64,000 nucleotides of DNA, from NCBI GenBank assembly GCA_022841825.1, contig JALHQT010000008.1, forward strand, positions 186,001 to 250,000. The letters are read 5' to 3'. The stretch comes from Anaerolineae bacterium. Its GTDB lineage: Bacteria; Chloroflexota; Anaerolineae; Aggregatilineales; Phototrophicaceae. A program made the translations under genes and the position numbers. The notes below the pieces were generated by a model. The model was not told the origin of the DNA. It worked only from the letters and a program-made list of their open reading frames with translations, and ran no database searches. Shown here piece by piece: positions 32,765-41,726 of this stretch. How positions within the stretch are numbered: the first letter of the stretch is position 1; each line of letters begins with the position of its first letter.

Positions 32765-35707
32765 TTATCCGCTCGACCGCCCCACTTCGACCGTCAGGCT
32801 CGTCTCGCTCCGGTTACCTACGCTGTCGATGGCAATCGCGGAGAACTCGACCACTTCCGCTCGCCGAATCGACCAGTTGAAGGCGAACGGGAACTGTTCC
32901 GCCGCGCCGATGTACTCGCCATCCGCGTAAAATTCGACCGAGCGCATCGCCAGGTTGTCGCGCGCATCCGCGTCAAGCGGGATCACGCGGTCTGCAGGGA
33001 AGCGGAAGACCTGCCCCGCCGTGCCCGCCGTCAGTGTGATGGTCGGCGCGAGGTTATCGACCGTCACCTGCACCGCCGCGCTCTCGCTCGTGCCATCGAC
33101 CATCTCGACCGTCAGCAGCAGACTGTAAATACCGTCCAGCCCGGTCGTATCCCACGTCCCTAGTATCCCGCTCGGCGCGACGGTCGCCTGTGCCTCGCCA
33201 ATATCAATCCAGGCGGCAGGGTTGCGCCCCGCGCCATAGGAAAGCTGGTAACTCGCCGTCAGCGGCGCATCAAGCGAACCGCGCACTTCGACCGCCCCAC
33301 CGACCTGGGCAAACTGCGCGGGCGCGAGGATCTGCGCGCTGTCCAGGATTTGCGGACCGCTGACGGTATCGAACTCGTCGGGCGGCAGCGGCTGGTTGTT
33401 GGCACGCCACCAGTCAAGCGCCTCGTCGGGTGGGATGAAGAAGACCTGTTGACTTCGCAGTTCAGCGGGCGTGTTAACTGTCGCGCGCTGGTTGGTGCGG
33501 CTGTTGATCTCGACCACTTCCCACTGCGCATCGCGCTGGAGCAGAGACTGCATGCCATCGAGGAAGATCTCGTTGCGTGCCGGGCACGCGCCATTCGGCA
33601 GGTTGCCGGAACGCTCGCAGACGGTGGCAGTCACGATATTGATCGGGCGCTCCCAGGAGGTCGGCGGCAGCCCGTCGCGCGTATGCACATACTCCATCAA
33701 CCCACGCCAGACCGGAGCAGCGCCGTCCAGCCCAAAGGCATCCAGCCCCATCGCCTCGCCATCACGCCGTCCCAAATGCGTCGCGACGACATACTGGGGC
33801 GTATAGCCTACAGTCCACGATCCTGCGCGACCGCCTTCGCTCTGCCCGCCGACCAGCCCGTTGACGACTGCGCCGGGACGCGAGAGATCGAGCGCCGTGC
33901 CCTGCCCGATGACCCCCCAGCGCGTCCGCTGGTCGGCGAGGATGTCTGTCACCAGATATGCCAACCCAGGTTCCGGCAGCGTGATCTCGTTCAGTCCGAC
34001 ATCCACCGCCGTGTATTCCCACAGGACGGTTCCGTCCGGCGCTTCGATCTTGAGGATGGCGACCGGGTCGCGCACGCGAAAGTCGCGCGCCACCGGCTCG
34101 ACCGGGATGCCACGCATCAGTCCCAGCGAGGCGAACACCGAATAGGCATAACCGACATCCAGCACCGAGACCGCACCGCCCTGATTGAGCAGCATGACCT
34201 GCTCCGTATCCTCCAGGCTGTTGATCCCCATTTGCTGTACCAGGCGAATAATGCGGAACATGCCCTGTTCCTGAGCGATCTCGGACGCAGGCGGCAGCAG
34301 CCCTGACCCCATCGCGTCGCGCAGGTTGAGCGGTCCTCGGAAGCGCCCGTCCGGGTTCTGCGGGGTATAGATCAAGCCTTCCTGCGCTCCGGGCAGGCGC
34401 GTCGGAATGTCCAGCACCATCGAAGCAGGTGTGTAGCCCGCCAGAAATGCTTGCAGATAGACGAACGGTTGCAGCACGACGCCCGGCTGGTAACGCGGCG
34501 TCAGCGCATCGCCGACCAGCGCCCGCAGTTCGCCCGTCCGCACGTCGATCACCACGACCGCACCCTCATCGGGCATCTCGTCCTCCACCGACTGCTGCAA
34601 GGCTGGCATGAGGGCGGCTGCCGGGCAGGGAGTGGCTGCGGGAGCAGCGCCGCCCAAGCGCGCGAGATGCGTATCGAGCGCGCAGCGCGCCTGCTCGTAC
34701 AGATCGACATCCAGCGCAGTCGTGATGCGCAAACCACCACGCGCCAGCAGACGGGCACCGTTGCGCCCCTGCTGGTCGAGAATCTGCTCTGCCTGACGCC
34801 GCGCAAACAGCATGTACTCTGGCGCGAGCGCAGGCAGGAAATCGGTGGCGGGGCGAACCGGCGTGACGACTGCTACCGCCTGGTCATATTGTGCCGGGGT
34901 AATTTCTTCCGCGTTAAGCAGGCTGCGCAGCAAGTCCTGCTGACGCCCGCGCGCCGCAAATTCGTTGTCGAACGGGTTAAATTGCGGAGCAGGCGGGATC
35001 GCCGCCAGCAGCGCGGCCTCGTCTAGCGTCAGGTCCGCCGCAGATTTTCCCAGGTAGATTTGTGCCGCCGCTTCGATGCCATACGCGCCGTTGCCATAGT
35101 CGTTGGTGTTGAGATGCCATTCCAGCAGCTCCTGCGCTGCATAACGGCGGTTCAGTTCGGCAACCAGCACGATCTCGCGCAGCCGGTCGTTGTTGGTGAC
35201 GCGCTCCGTCTGCGGCAGGATGACATTACGCACGAGTCGCCCTGTCAGTGAAGGATCGGGCGGAAGCGGCTCGAAAAGAATATGAGACCACATCCGCACG
35301 AACAACCCAATCGGGTTGAAGCGTGCCGCGCTGATGAAATCCGGGTCTTCCATCCGCAGAGTCGCCTGGGGCACGTACGGCGGAAGATCCGCCAAATCCA
35401 CCTGCCGCCGCGCGCCATCCAGCGGGTCACGCAGGGCATAGATGAGCGTCTGTCCGCTTCGGTCAAACAACTCGGTTACACCCGTCGTCGTGCCCATCTC
35501 CTGGGCTGCGCCAGGCACGGGCATCGCCTGAGTGGCGCGGACGTAGAGAAAGATCGACGTTCCAAGCATCGCAAGCAGCGGCAGGACTCCTCCCAGCGCG
35601 ACCACCGCAGCAGCAATCATCGACCACAGGCTGCGTTGTGCCGCCAACGCCCTGCGCCGCTCGGCGCGCTTACGATTTCGGCGGATTACCTGGGAGATGC
35701 TTGCCAT
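32765..35707 (-). CDS. Class-A PBP-like protein with a non-catalytic transpeptidase domain
   Basis: 980 aa from ATG 35707 (GAGG 11 nt upstream; 35734 is alternative). Basic cytosolic N-terminus, one helix (~30-55), GT51 glycosyltransferase-like domain (~85-290), penicillin-binding domain (~375-650), then two Ig-like beta domains (~790-980). The GT51 part keeps the acidic RMEDPDF (~E120) and the REIVLVAEL..LLEWHLN block but lacks the Gln-rich loop. In the transpeptidase, GSTFKPF is GVVLQPF (~405-412), SxN is SGL (~468) and KTG is missing (GLVGGQSEGG, ~617), so acylation by penicillin is not possible. Possibly a scaffold or glycan-only enzyme. Confidence 0.8.
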   Translation of the reverse strand: MASISQVIRRNRKRAERRRALAAQRSLWSMIAAAVVALGGVLPLLAMLGTSIFLYVRATQAMPVPGAAQEMGTTTGVTELFDRSGQTLIYALRDPLDGARRQVDLADLPPYVPQATLRMEDPDFISAARFNPIGLFVRMWSHILFEPLPPDPSLTGRLVRNVILPQTERVTNNDRLREIVLVAELNRRYAAQELLEWHLNTNDYGNGAYGIEAAAQIYLGKSAADLTLDEAALLAAIPPAPQFNPFDNEFAARGRQQDLLRSLLNAEEITPAQYDQAVAVVTPVRPATDFLPALAPEYMLFARRQAEQILDQQGRNGARLLARGGLRITTALDVDLYEQARCALDTHLARLGGAAPAATPCPAAALMPALQQSVEDEMPDEGAVVVIDVRTGELRALVGDALTPRYQPGVVLQPFVYLQAFLAGYTPASMVLDIPTRLPGAQEGLIYTPQNPDGRFRGPLNLRDAMGSGLLPPASEIAQEQGMFRIIRLVQQMGINSLEDTEQVMLLNQGGAVSVLDVGYAYSVFASLGLMRGIPVEPVARDFRVRDPVAILKIEAPDGTVLWEYTAVDVGLNEITLPEPGLAYLVTDILADQRTRWGVIGQGTALDLSRPGAVVNGLVGGQSEGGRAGSWTVGYTPQYVVATHLGRRDGEAMGLDAFGLDGAAPVWRGLMEYVHTRDGLPPTSWERPINIVTATVCERSGNLPNGACPARNEIFLDGMQSLLQRDAQWEVVEINSRTNQRATVNTPAELRSQQVFFIPPDEALDWWRANNQPLPPDEFDTVSGPQILDSAQILAPAQFAQVGGAVEVRGSLDAPLTASYQLSYGAGRNPAAWIDIGEAQATVAPSGILGTWDTTGLDGIYSLLLTVEMVDGTSESAAVQVTVDNLAPTITLTAGTAGQVFRFPADRVIPLDADARDNLAMRSVEFYADGEYIGAAEQFPFAFNWSIRRAEVVEFSAIAIDSVGNRSETSLTVEVGRSSG

Positions 35708-35895
35708 GCTGTCTTGTACCTCGCGTTTCCACATCGGTGAGCCGTGTCTGCTGACCAGGAACCCGCTTTATGCGGCATGCCCGAATGTCCGTCACACATC
35801 GCCGTGGCTCGTCAATCCGTCATTGTACGCCGAACTGAAACCTCTCACATCCACAAACAGACGAAATGCACGGAAATTCTTATGCCGATCTGCAC

Positions 35896-35924
35896 TGGAA
35901 ATAACGTAATATTGCTTGTATTCT
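35896..35924 (+). promoter_or_regulatory. Candidate promoter for the response regulator, with flanking direct repeat
   Basis: TGGAAA (35896-35901, four of six) and TATTCT (35919-35924, four of six) are 17 bp apart, giving a start near 35931 and a ~39-nt leader. The word TGCAC(T)GGAAAT occurs at 35867-35877 and again at 35891-35902 over the -35, 24 bp apart. It could be an operator for this autoregulated class of gene. Confidence 0.35.
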
Positions 35925-35969
35925 GTCGAACAAGAAATACCAATCGAAACACATCGGAGCACGAGCGCA

Positions 35970-36698
35970 ATGGCAAAGACGAAAATCCTGCTTGTGGAAG
36001 ATGATAAGCAGATTAGCGCGGTCATCGTTGACTACATGGGTTCACATGGATTCGAGGTCAACGCCTTTGAGGATGGTCCAGAAGCCCTCGAACACATCCA
36101 CGCGCGCGGTCTGCCACATCTTGCACTTCTCGATCTCAATCTCCCGACGATGCATGGATTTGAACTCAGCAGCAAGATCAAGTCGATGGCAGATGTCCCG
36201 ATCATCTTCATCACCGCCACCGACGATACGGAAACCGTCGTCACGGGATTAAAAAAGTATGCTGAAGACTTCATCACCAAGCCGTTTGAACTGCGCGAAC
36301 TGGAAGCGCGCGTGCAGGTCGTCCTCACCCGGATGCCCAGCCTCGACTATGCCAGCGAGCCTATCATCCGCATCGACGAATTCCTCAACATCGACTTCGC
36401 GCATAACTCCGTCATTCTGGGCGGCACCAAGATTCTCCTGACCCCTACTGAATCGATTTTGCTGCACGTCCTGCTCCGTAACGCGGGTCGCGTGGTCGAA
36501 AACCGCATGTTGATCGCGCGTGTCTGGCCCTCGGACGAAGTCTACGAGGACACCCTGCGCGTCCATATGCACCGCCTGCGCCGGAAGCTGGAACAGGACA
36601 GCCACCATCCGCATTACATTCGCACAGAGCGCGGGGTCGGCTACATGTTCACCGTCCGCCCACCAGACGGCTCTGGCTTTGATGCCGAGCCTGGCTAA
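35970..36698 (+). CDS. OmpR/PhoB-family response regulator, orphan
   Basis: 242 aa from ATG 35970 with GGAG 10 nt upstream. Receiver domain ~5-118: acidic pair VEDDKQ, phospho-acceptor Asp in LALLDLNLPTMHG (~D54), Thr in IIFITATDD and Lys in DFITKPFELRELEAR. Winged-helix DNA-binding domain ~140-235: LTPTESILLHVLLRNAGRVV..DTLRVHMHRLRRKLEQD..RTERGVGYMF. No histidine kinase is adjacent. It is divergent from the PBP-like gene (262 nt between), which might be a target. The usual GADDY before the lysine loop is KYAED. Confidence 0.9.
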   Translation: MAKTKILLVEDDKQISAVIVDYMGSHGFEVNAFEDGPEALEHIHARGLPHLALLDLNLPTMHGFELSSKIKSMADVPIIFITATDDTETVVTGLKKYAEDFITKPFELRELEARVQVVLTRMPSLDYASEPIIRIDEFLNIDFAHNSVILGGTKILLTPTESILLHVLLRNAGRVVENRMLIARVWPSDEVYEDTLRVHMHRLRRKLEQDSHHPHYIRTERGVGYMFTVRPPDGSGFDAEPG

Positions 36699-36723
36699 GG
36701 CAGTCTGCGAAACAGAATTCGGC

Positions 36724-36729
36724 TATACT
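36724..36729 (+). promoter_or_regulatory. Candidate -10 box before the HTH gene
   Basis: TATACT (5 of 6) lies 35 nt before ATG 36765 and 26 nt after the response-regulator stop. No convincing -35 is present. It suggests the HTH-DprA pair can be transcribed separately. Confidence 0.35.
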
Positions 36730-36764
36730 CACAATCGTCGCGGGCATCATTGGCGGACGACCTT

Positions 36765-37379
36765 ATGACGAACGAGAGCGAATGGGTGAGTCTTCAGCAG
36801 GCGGCGCAGCTCCTGGGTGTTCACCCGGCGACGGTGCGCGCCTGGGCAGATCGGGGCGATATTCCCTCACGCCGCACCCCCGGCGGTCATCGCCGCTTTC
36901 GCAAAGCCGACCTCGTGACCTATGCGGAATCGCAGGGTGAACTACAACCGGTCGAAGTGCAGATCATCCTCCAGAACGCGCTTGGTCAAGCGCGAATGCA
37001 GGTTGGCGAAGGCACGCTCCAGGGAGAGTCGTGGTATACCCGCATGAGCGAGGCAAGTCGCGACCACATGCGCCAACTTGGGCGGCGCACGCTCGACGGC
37101 TTGCGACTGTACCTCGCCTCCGGCGCACCCGACCGCCAGCTTGCACCCGCCATCAAGCTGGGTGCCGATTATGCCCGCACGCTGCGCGGCGACGGCTTGA
37201 CGCTGCCACAGGCGACGCGCGGATTCCTCTATTTCGGCGATTTCGTCACCAACGCCGTCCTCACCTGGTCGGAGGTGACGCCGCGCAGCGCCAGCGACTG
37301 GCTGCATTTGCTGCGCCAGGTCAACACCTACATGAACGCCATGCTGCTTTCGATCATCGAGTACTACGAAGAAGAATAG
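36765..37379 (+). CDS. MerR/excisionase-type HTH protein with a C-terminal helical sensor-like domain
   Basis: 204 aa from ATG 36765 (TTG 36750 rejected). Residues ~8-62 are a MerR-like winged helix: VSLQQAAQLLGVHPATVRAWADRGDIPSRRTPGGHRRFRKADL (key QQAAQLLGVHPATVRAWADRG). Residues ~90-200 form an all-helical domain (TRMSEASRDHMRQLGRRTLDGL.., FLYFGDFVTNAVLTWSE) like the N-terminal helical sensors of RsbR-type or sporulation regulators. It is probably a transcription regulator with a ligand- or partner-binding tail. The dprA gene starts 2 nt after its stop. Confidence 0.72.
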   Translation: MTNESEWVSLQQAAQLLGVHPATVRAWADRGDIPSRRTPGGHRRFRKADLVTYAESQGELQPVEVQIILQNALGQARMQVGEGTLQGESWYTRMSEASRDHMRQLGRRTLDGLRLYLASGAPDRQLAPAIKLGADYARTLRGDGLTLPQATRGFLYFGDFVTNAVLTWSEVTPRSASDWLHLLRQVNTYMNAMLLSIIEYYEEE

Positions 37380-37381
37380 AG

Positions 37382-38212
37382 GTGATCGACAGCGCCTGGG
37401 TCGCCCTCAGTCTGATCGAGCGCATCGGCAGCGTGCGGCTGCGCGCGCTGGTCGAGCACTTCGGCAGCGCGGAAGCGGCGCTGCGCGCCAACACGACCGA
37501 TCTGCGGCGCGTGCCCGGCATCGGCGAGAAGATCGCTGCCGCGATCTGCGCGGTCGATCTGGCGGCGGTGGAAGCCGCGATCCCACGTTGGGAACACGAG
37601 GGAATCCGCCTGCTCACGTTGTACAGCGCCGCCTACCCCGCGCGCCTAGCGCAAATCGCCGACCCACCGCCGACGCTGTTCGTGCGCGGGCACTGGGATA
37701 CGGCGGTCGTCAACGGCGACGCGGTCGCCATCATCGGCACCCGTACCCCATCGCGCGCGGGCATAGCGGCAGCCGGGCGCATTGCCGGCGAGTATGCTGC
37801 CCAGGGCTGGGTGGTGGTCAGTGGGCTGGCGCGCGGAATCGACAGCATTGCGCATCGCAACGCGCTGGCGGTCGCTACCACCCCGACGCTGGCGGTGCTG
37901 GGCGGCGGTGTGCGCCGGGCACGCATTTACCCGCCGGAGCATGGCGAATTGGCGGAAGACATCGCGCGCGGCGGCGGCGCGCTCGTCAGCGAGCAGCCGC
38001 CGGATGCCGAAAGCAAGCCGTCATACCTGGTCGCCCGCAACCGCATCATCACGGGCTTGTGCAGCCGCGTGATCGTCATTGAGACGACGGTCGAAGGCGG
38101 AGCGATGCACGCCGCGCGCCGCGCGCACGAGCAGGGGCGTGAACTCTGCACGCTCGACCTGCCCACCAGCGGCAACCAGCAGTTGATTGCGGAGGGAGCG
38201 AGAGTCCTATAG
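37382..38212 (+). CDS. dprA: DprA-like DNA processing protein, short form
   Basis: 276 aa from GTG 37382. N-terminal SAM/HhH region (~1-65, RVPGIGEKIAAAI) followed by the Rossmann-like DprA core: VAIIGTRTPSRAG (~117-129), VVSGLARGIDSIAHRNAL, GGGVRRARIYPPEH and YLVARNRIITGL. DprA loads RecA on incoming single-stranded DNA during transformation. The protein stops just after GNQQLIAEGARVL, so the usual C-terminal winged-helix domain is absent. The 3' end overlaps the convergent GNAT gene by 6 nt. A frameshift at the end was not seen. Confidence 0.87.
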   Translation: MIDSAWVALSLIERIGSVRLRALVEHFGSAEAALRANTTDLRRVPGIGEKIAAAICAVDLAAVEAAIPRWEHEGIRLLTLYSAAYPARLAQIADPPPTLFVRGHWDTAVVNGDAVAIIGTRTPSRAGIAAAGRIAGEYAAQGWVVVSGLARGIDSIAHRNALAVATTPTLAVLGGGVRRARIYPPEHGELAEDIARGGGALVSEQPPDAESKPSYLVARNRIITGLCSRVIVIETTVEGGAMHAARRAHEQGRELCTLDLPTSGNQQLIAEGARVL

Positions 38213-39094
38213 AGTACGCGTCTTCGCCCACATCAGCGTCCTGAACTGCGTTCGAAAGCCCAGGCTGGCGTACAGTCCTGAGGATGCCGGGTTGTCCTCC
38301 GCCGCCTCATGCACCACCCATGCCTGCGTCATGCCCGCCGCCTTCATGTGATGCATCCCAAAGATCATCACGGTGCGCGCAAGTCCCATCCGCCGAAAGT
38401 CCGCGTGAGTTCCGACTGGCTCGAAGTAGCCGATCTTGTTGACGTCGTCATGCCATGTCACCGTGAAGGCGGCAAACCGACCATCCGGCGCGACGACCAC
38501 GAACTCACGCTCTGCCGCGTACCCAGGCGACTCCATCACGCGCGCATACTGCTCCACCGTCCCCTTCGAGTTGAACGCGCTTGCATGTACCGCCAATAAT
38601 GCCGCCGCCTCATGAACGCCCGCCGCTGCGCGTAGGCTGAACCCCGGCGGGAGCGTCGGAACCAGCGGCAGATCATCCAGCGCGCGCGCGACCAGATGGT
38701 AGGGGAGAGCTTTAGGGTCCGGCGCGAAGCCGCGCTCCCTGAAGATCGCCGCCCAGAACGAGTCTCCCTCCGGCAGTTCGGTCTCGATTAGTGCGTTCGG
38801 CAGAGTCGTTTCGACCCACGTCAACGCCTCGTGCAGAACATCCGCGTGATGCGACTGGACATCGAAGCTGCCAAGACGCGGATTAGCCAGCGCCCAACCC
38901 GCGATTACTCCCGCGTTATCTTCCCACAGACGCAGCAGGTCGGCGGCGTCATAGCCACGCCCGCCATTGAAGAGGCGATGCGGAATATCGCCCGGATGCA
39001 ACCAGCCGCCTTTACCCAGGGGAAACTGCTCGGCGTTGTAACGCTGGAGGCGCATCATATCACCGGCATCCTGGTAAGGGCGCGAATGGGTCAT
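38207..39094 (-). CDS. GNAT-family N-acetyltransferase (two GNAT-like halves)
   Basis: 295 aa from ATG 39094, with GAGG 6 nt upstream; TTG 39106 rejected. The C-terminal half (~150-295) is a GNAT fold: FVVVAPDGRFAAFTVTWHDD, then the acetyl-CoA loop FRRMGLARTVMIFGMHHMKAAG (Q/RxxGxG/A variant) and NPASSGLYASLGFR. The N-terminal half (~20-130) looks like a degenerate second GNAT domain. The substrate is not known; aminoglycosides, peptides and small amines are all possible. It is divergent from the beta-glucosidase. Confidence 0.75.
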   Translation of the reverse strand: MTHSRPYQDAGDMMRLQRYNAEQFPLGKGGWLHPGDIPHRLFNGGRGYDAADLLRLWEDNAGVIAGWALANPRLGSFDVQSHHADVLHEALTWVETTLPNALIETELPEGDSFWAAIFRERGFAPDPKALPYHLVARALDDLPLVPTLPPGFSLRAAAGVHEAAALLAVHASAFNSKGTVEQYARVMESPGYAAEREFVVVAPDGRFAAFTVTWHDDVNKIGYFEPVGTHADFRRMGLARTVMIFGMHHMKAAGMTQAWVVHEAAEDNPASSGLYASLGFRTQFRTLMWAKTRTL

Positions 39095-39303
39095 AAAATT
39101 CCTCAAAATGACATGAGAACTCAGAAAGTATACCGCTTCCTTCTGGTGTTACAAATCGAGGATACTTCTGAATTGGCTCGCTACGACAGTTCGTGGATGC
39201 CCTGCAGAACGTCCGCACGACTCATTTGCACTTCCTCGCCTCTTACGCTTCAATTCTCCTGAAATGCTCTCTTGTCCAATGAGCGCCCCAGGAGCGATCC
39301 ACC

Positions 39304-40641
39304 ATGACCGACCCTACTCTCCTTTTCCCGTCCGGCTTCCTATGGGGTGCGGCAACCTCCGCTTATCAGATTGAGGGGGCGACGGACAGCGACGGACGCG
39401 GCGAAAGCATCTGGGACACCTTCGCCAGCAGCGCAGGCAACATCAAAGGCGATGCGACGGGCGAGGTCGCCTGCGACCACTACCGCCGCTGGCGCGACGA
39501 CGTGGCGTTGATGAAATCGCTCAACCTGCGCGCCTACCGCTTCTCCATCTCCTGGTCACGCATCCTGCCGGAAGGGCGCGGCGTGGTCAACACGCGCGGA
39601 TTGGATTTCTACAGCGCGCTCGTCGATGGTTTGCTGGAAGCGGGCATCACGCCGTTCGTCACGCTCTACCACTTCGACCTGCCGCAGACGCTGGAAGACG
39701 AAGGCGGCTGGCTGCGACGAGGCATCGCCGACGACTTTACCGCCTACGCTGAAGTCGTCGCCAACAGGCTCGGTGACCGCGTCAAACACTGGATCACGCT
39801 CAACGAACCCTGGGTTTTCTGCTGGCTGGGCTACGGCACGGGCGTCCATGCCCCCGGTCGCCGCGACGACACGCCCGCGCAGCCGCTGCTTGCCGCCCAC
39901 CACGCGCTGCTGGCGCACGGCACGGCAGTACGCGCGCTGCGTGCTGCTGTGCCTGATGCACAAATCGGCATCAGCAACATTCTCACCCATGTCGATCCTG
40001 TGACCAACCGCGCAGTCGATCTGGAAGCGGCGGCGCGTTACGATGGCTTCTACAACCGCTGGTTCCTCGACCCGCTCTTTCGCGGGCACTATCCACACGA
40101 CATGACTGAACTCTGGGAAGAACACATGCCGGACATCGACCCCGCCGACATGGCGCAGATTGCTGTGCCGCTCGACTTCCTGGGCATCGGCTATTACACG
40201 CGCGCCGTCGTCGCCGATAACCCCGGCGCACCTTATCACGCAGCGCAGGTCGTGCAAACGCAGGGCGCGGCGACCACCAGCATGGGCTGGGAGATTTCGC
40301 CGCAGGGGCTGTATGACGTGCTCAAGCGCGTTCATCACGAGTACGCGCCACACGCGCTCTATGTCATCGAAAACGGCGCAGCATTCGACGACACCCTGAG
40401 CGAAGATGGGAACGTCCACGACGACGCGCGCATCGCCTTCCTGCGCGAACATATCGGCGAGGCGAAACATGCGCTCAACGACGGTGTGCCGCTCAATGGT
40501 TACTTCGCCTGGTCGCTGCTCGATAATTTTGAATGGACGGAAGGCTTCACGCAGCGTTTTGGCTTGACCTACGTCGATTACACCACGCAGCGCCGCATCG
40601 CCAAGGACAGCGCACGCTGGTATGCACAGCAGATGGGTTAA
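39304..40641 (+). CDS. Family GH1 beta-glycosidase
   Basis: 445 aa, normal GH1 length. Signature FLWGAATSAYQIEGA (~13-27), acid/base Glu168 in TLNEPWV, nucleophile Glu356 in YVIENGAAF, and WSLLDNFEWTEGF (~403-415) at the aglycone side. Hydrolyses beta-glucosides or beta-galactosides in the cytosol (no signal peptide). AGGAG stands before ATG 39304. It is a single gene; the stop overlaps the end of the convergent acyl-ACP-reductase-like gene by 4 nt. Confidence 0.93.
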   Translation: MTDPTLLFPSGFLWGAATSAYQIEGATDSDGRGESIWDTFASSAGNIKGDATGEVACDHYRRWRDDVALMKSLNLRAYRFSISWSRILPEGRGVVNTRGLDFYSALVDGLLEAGITPFVTLYHFDLPQTLEDEGGWLRRGIADDFTAYAEVVANRLGDRVKHWITLNEPWVFCWLGYGTGVHAPGRRDDTPAQPLLAAHHALLAHGTAVRALRAAVPDAQIGISNILTHVDPVTNRAVDLEAAARYDGFYNRWFLDPLFRGHYPHDMTELWEEHMPDIDPADMAQIAVPLDFLGIGYYTRAVVADNPGAPYHAAQVVQTQGAATTSMGWEISPQGLYDVLKRVHHEYAPHALYVIENGAAFDDTLSEDGNVHDDARIAFLREHIGEAKHALNDGVPLNGYFAWSLLDNFEWTEGFTQRFGLTYVDYTTQRRIAKDSARWYAQQMG

Positions 40642-41726
40642 CGGTGCGCCCGCTCGCGCACACGAGCAATCTGCTCAGGCGTGACCGGCTGCTCGAACGA
40701 GCGGAAGCCGCTCAGACGAAAGCCGTGCTTCGTGGCGATGTCGCCGATCTCGCACGCTTGCGCCACGCTGATGTCCTTGCCAATCGTGTAATCTTCGTAG
40801 CGCCCTTCCAGCGCCAACGCCATCGTCTCCGCCATGCAGGCGTAGGCGTGGCGGAGCGGGAAACCGAAATCGAAGCCGAAATCGACCGGACCCGGCACCT
40901 CGACCATCCCACCTTCGATCACCAGCACGTCATCGCGCACCTCCGCAACGCGGCGGCTGACATCGCGCGGGCGCGCCACATCCAGCACCACCGCGCCGGG
41001 CTTCAGATGCTCTGGCTCGATGATCTCATGGATGGCGCTCGTCACCGTCAGGATCAGATCGGCGTCGTAAACACCATCCATCGCCGTTGAAGCGGAGACT
41101 CGCGCCGCACGCCCCTGGCAGCGTTCGCGCAGCGCGTCGAGCGCGTCCTGCCGCCGCCCGATCAGGCGCAGATCGGCGCACTCGCCCGCCAGGAGCTCGG
41201 CACAGGTCTTGCCAATCGCGCCCGTTGCGCCGACGACGGCGACTGTCGCCTCGCGCATGACGATGCCCATCTCGGCAGCGGCAGCGCGCAAAGCATCCAC
41301 CGCCATGACAACCGTCAGGCTGTCGCCCGTCGTGACCGGGACTGCCAGGCGGTCGGCAATCGTCCGCCCCGCATCGCCAACGACCGACGTGTACGCGCCC
41401 AGTCCGACGATCTTCGCGCCCAGTTCCTCAGCCATTTTGCCGCAGGCGACGATCTTCTTGTAGGCGACCTCGACCGGGACGGACATCATGGTCGGCGGCG
41501 TGAACGGGCACGCCAACAGCCAGCCGCGCAGCGCACGCCCCGTCGCCTGTGAGACGATACCATGCACCTCGGACAGATAGACGGGCGGGAAGAAACGCGA
41601 GAAGTAATTGATCTGCCCTTCCGTCAGGATCTTGCCGAGCAGTGGGAACTTACGCTGAACATCCCGCTTGATCTGGATCGGATGGATGATAAAGGCGAAG
41701 GTGTCATCTACCAACGGCTGTCCCAT
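40638..41726 (-). CDS. Acyl-ACP/acyl-thioester reductase-like dehydrogenase (AAR, COG5322 type)
   Basis: 362 aa. The central Rossmann domain has ATVAVVGATGAIGKTCAELLA (~160-180), as in cyanobacterial aldehyde-forming acyl-ACP reductase. The order of later motifs also fits: LILTVTSA, GAVVLDVARPRDVSRRV, VLVIEGGMVEVPG and, crucially, AYACMAETMALALEGR, where Cys297 aligns with the thioester-forming cysteine of the cyanobacterial enzyme (QMFACFAEAML). It probably reduces an acyl thioester to an aldehyde using NAD(P)H. AGGGGG precedes ATG 41726, which lies inside the LbH gene's end (19-nt overlap). No aldehyde-deformylating oxygenase is nearby. Confidence 0.72.
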   Translation of the reverse strand: MGQPLVDDTFAFIIHPIQIKRDVQRKFPLLGKILTEGQINYFSRFFPPVYLSEVHGIVSQATGRALRGWLLACPFTPPTMMSVPVEVAYKKIVACGKMAEELGAKIVGLGAYTSVVGDAGRTIADRLAVPVTTGDSLTVVMAVDALRAAAAEMGIVMREATVAVVGATGAIGKTCAELLAGECADLRLIGRRQDALDALRERCQGRAARVSASTAMDGVYDADLILTVTSAIHEIIEPEHLKPGAVVLDVARPRDVSRRVAEVRDDVLVIEGGMVEVPGPVDFGFDFGFPLRHAYACMAETMALALEGRYEDYTIGKDISVAQACEIGDIATKHGFRLSGFRSFEQPVTPEQIARVRERAHR

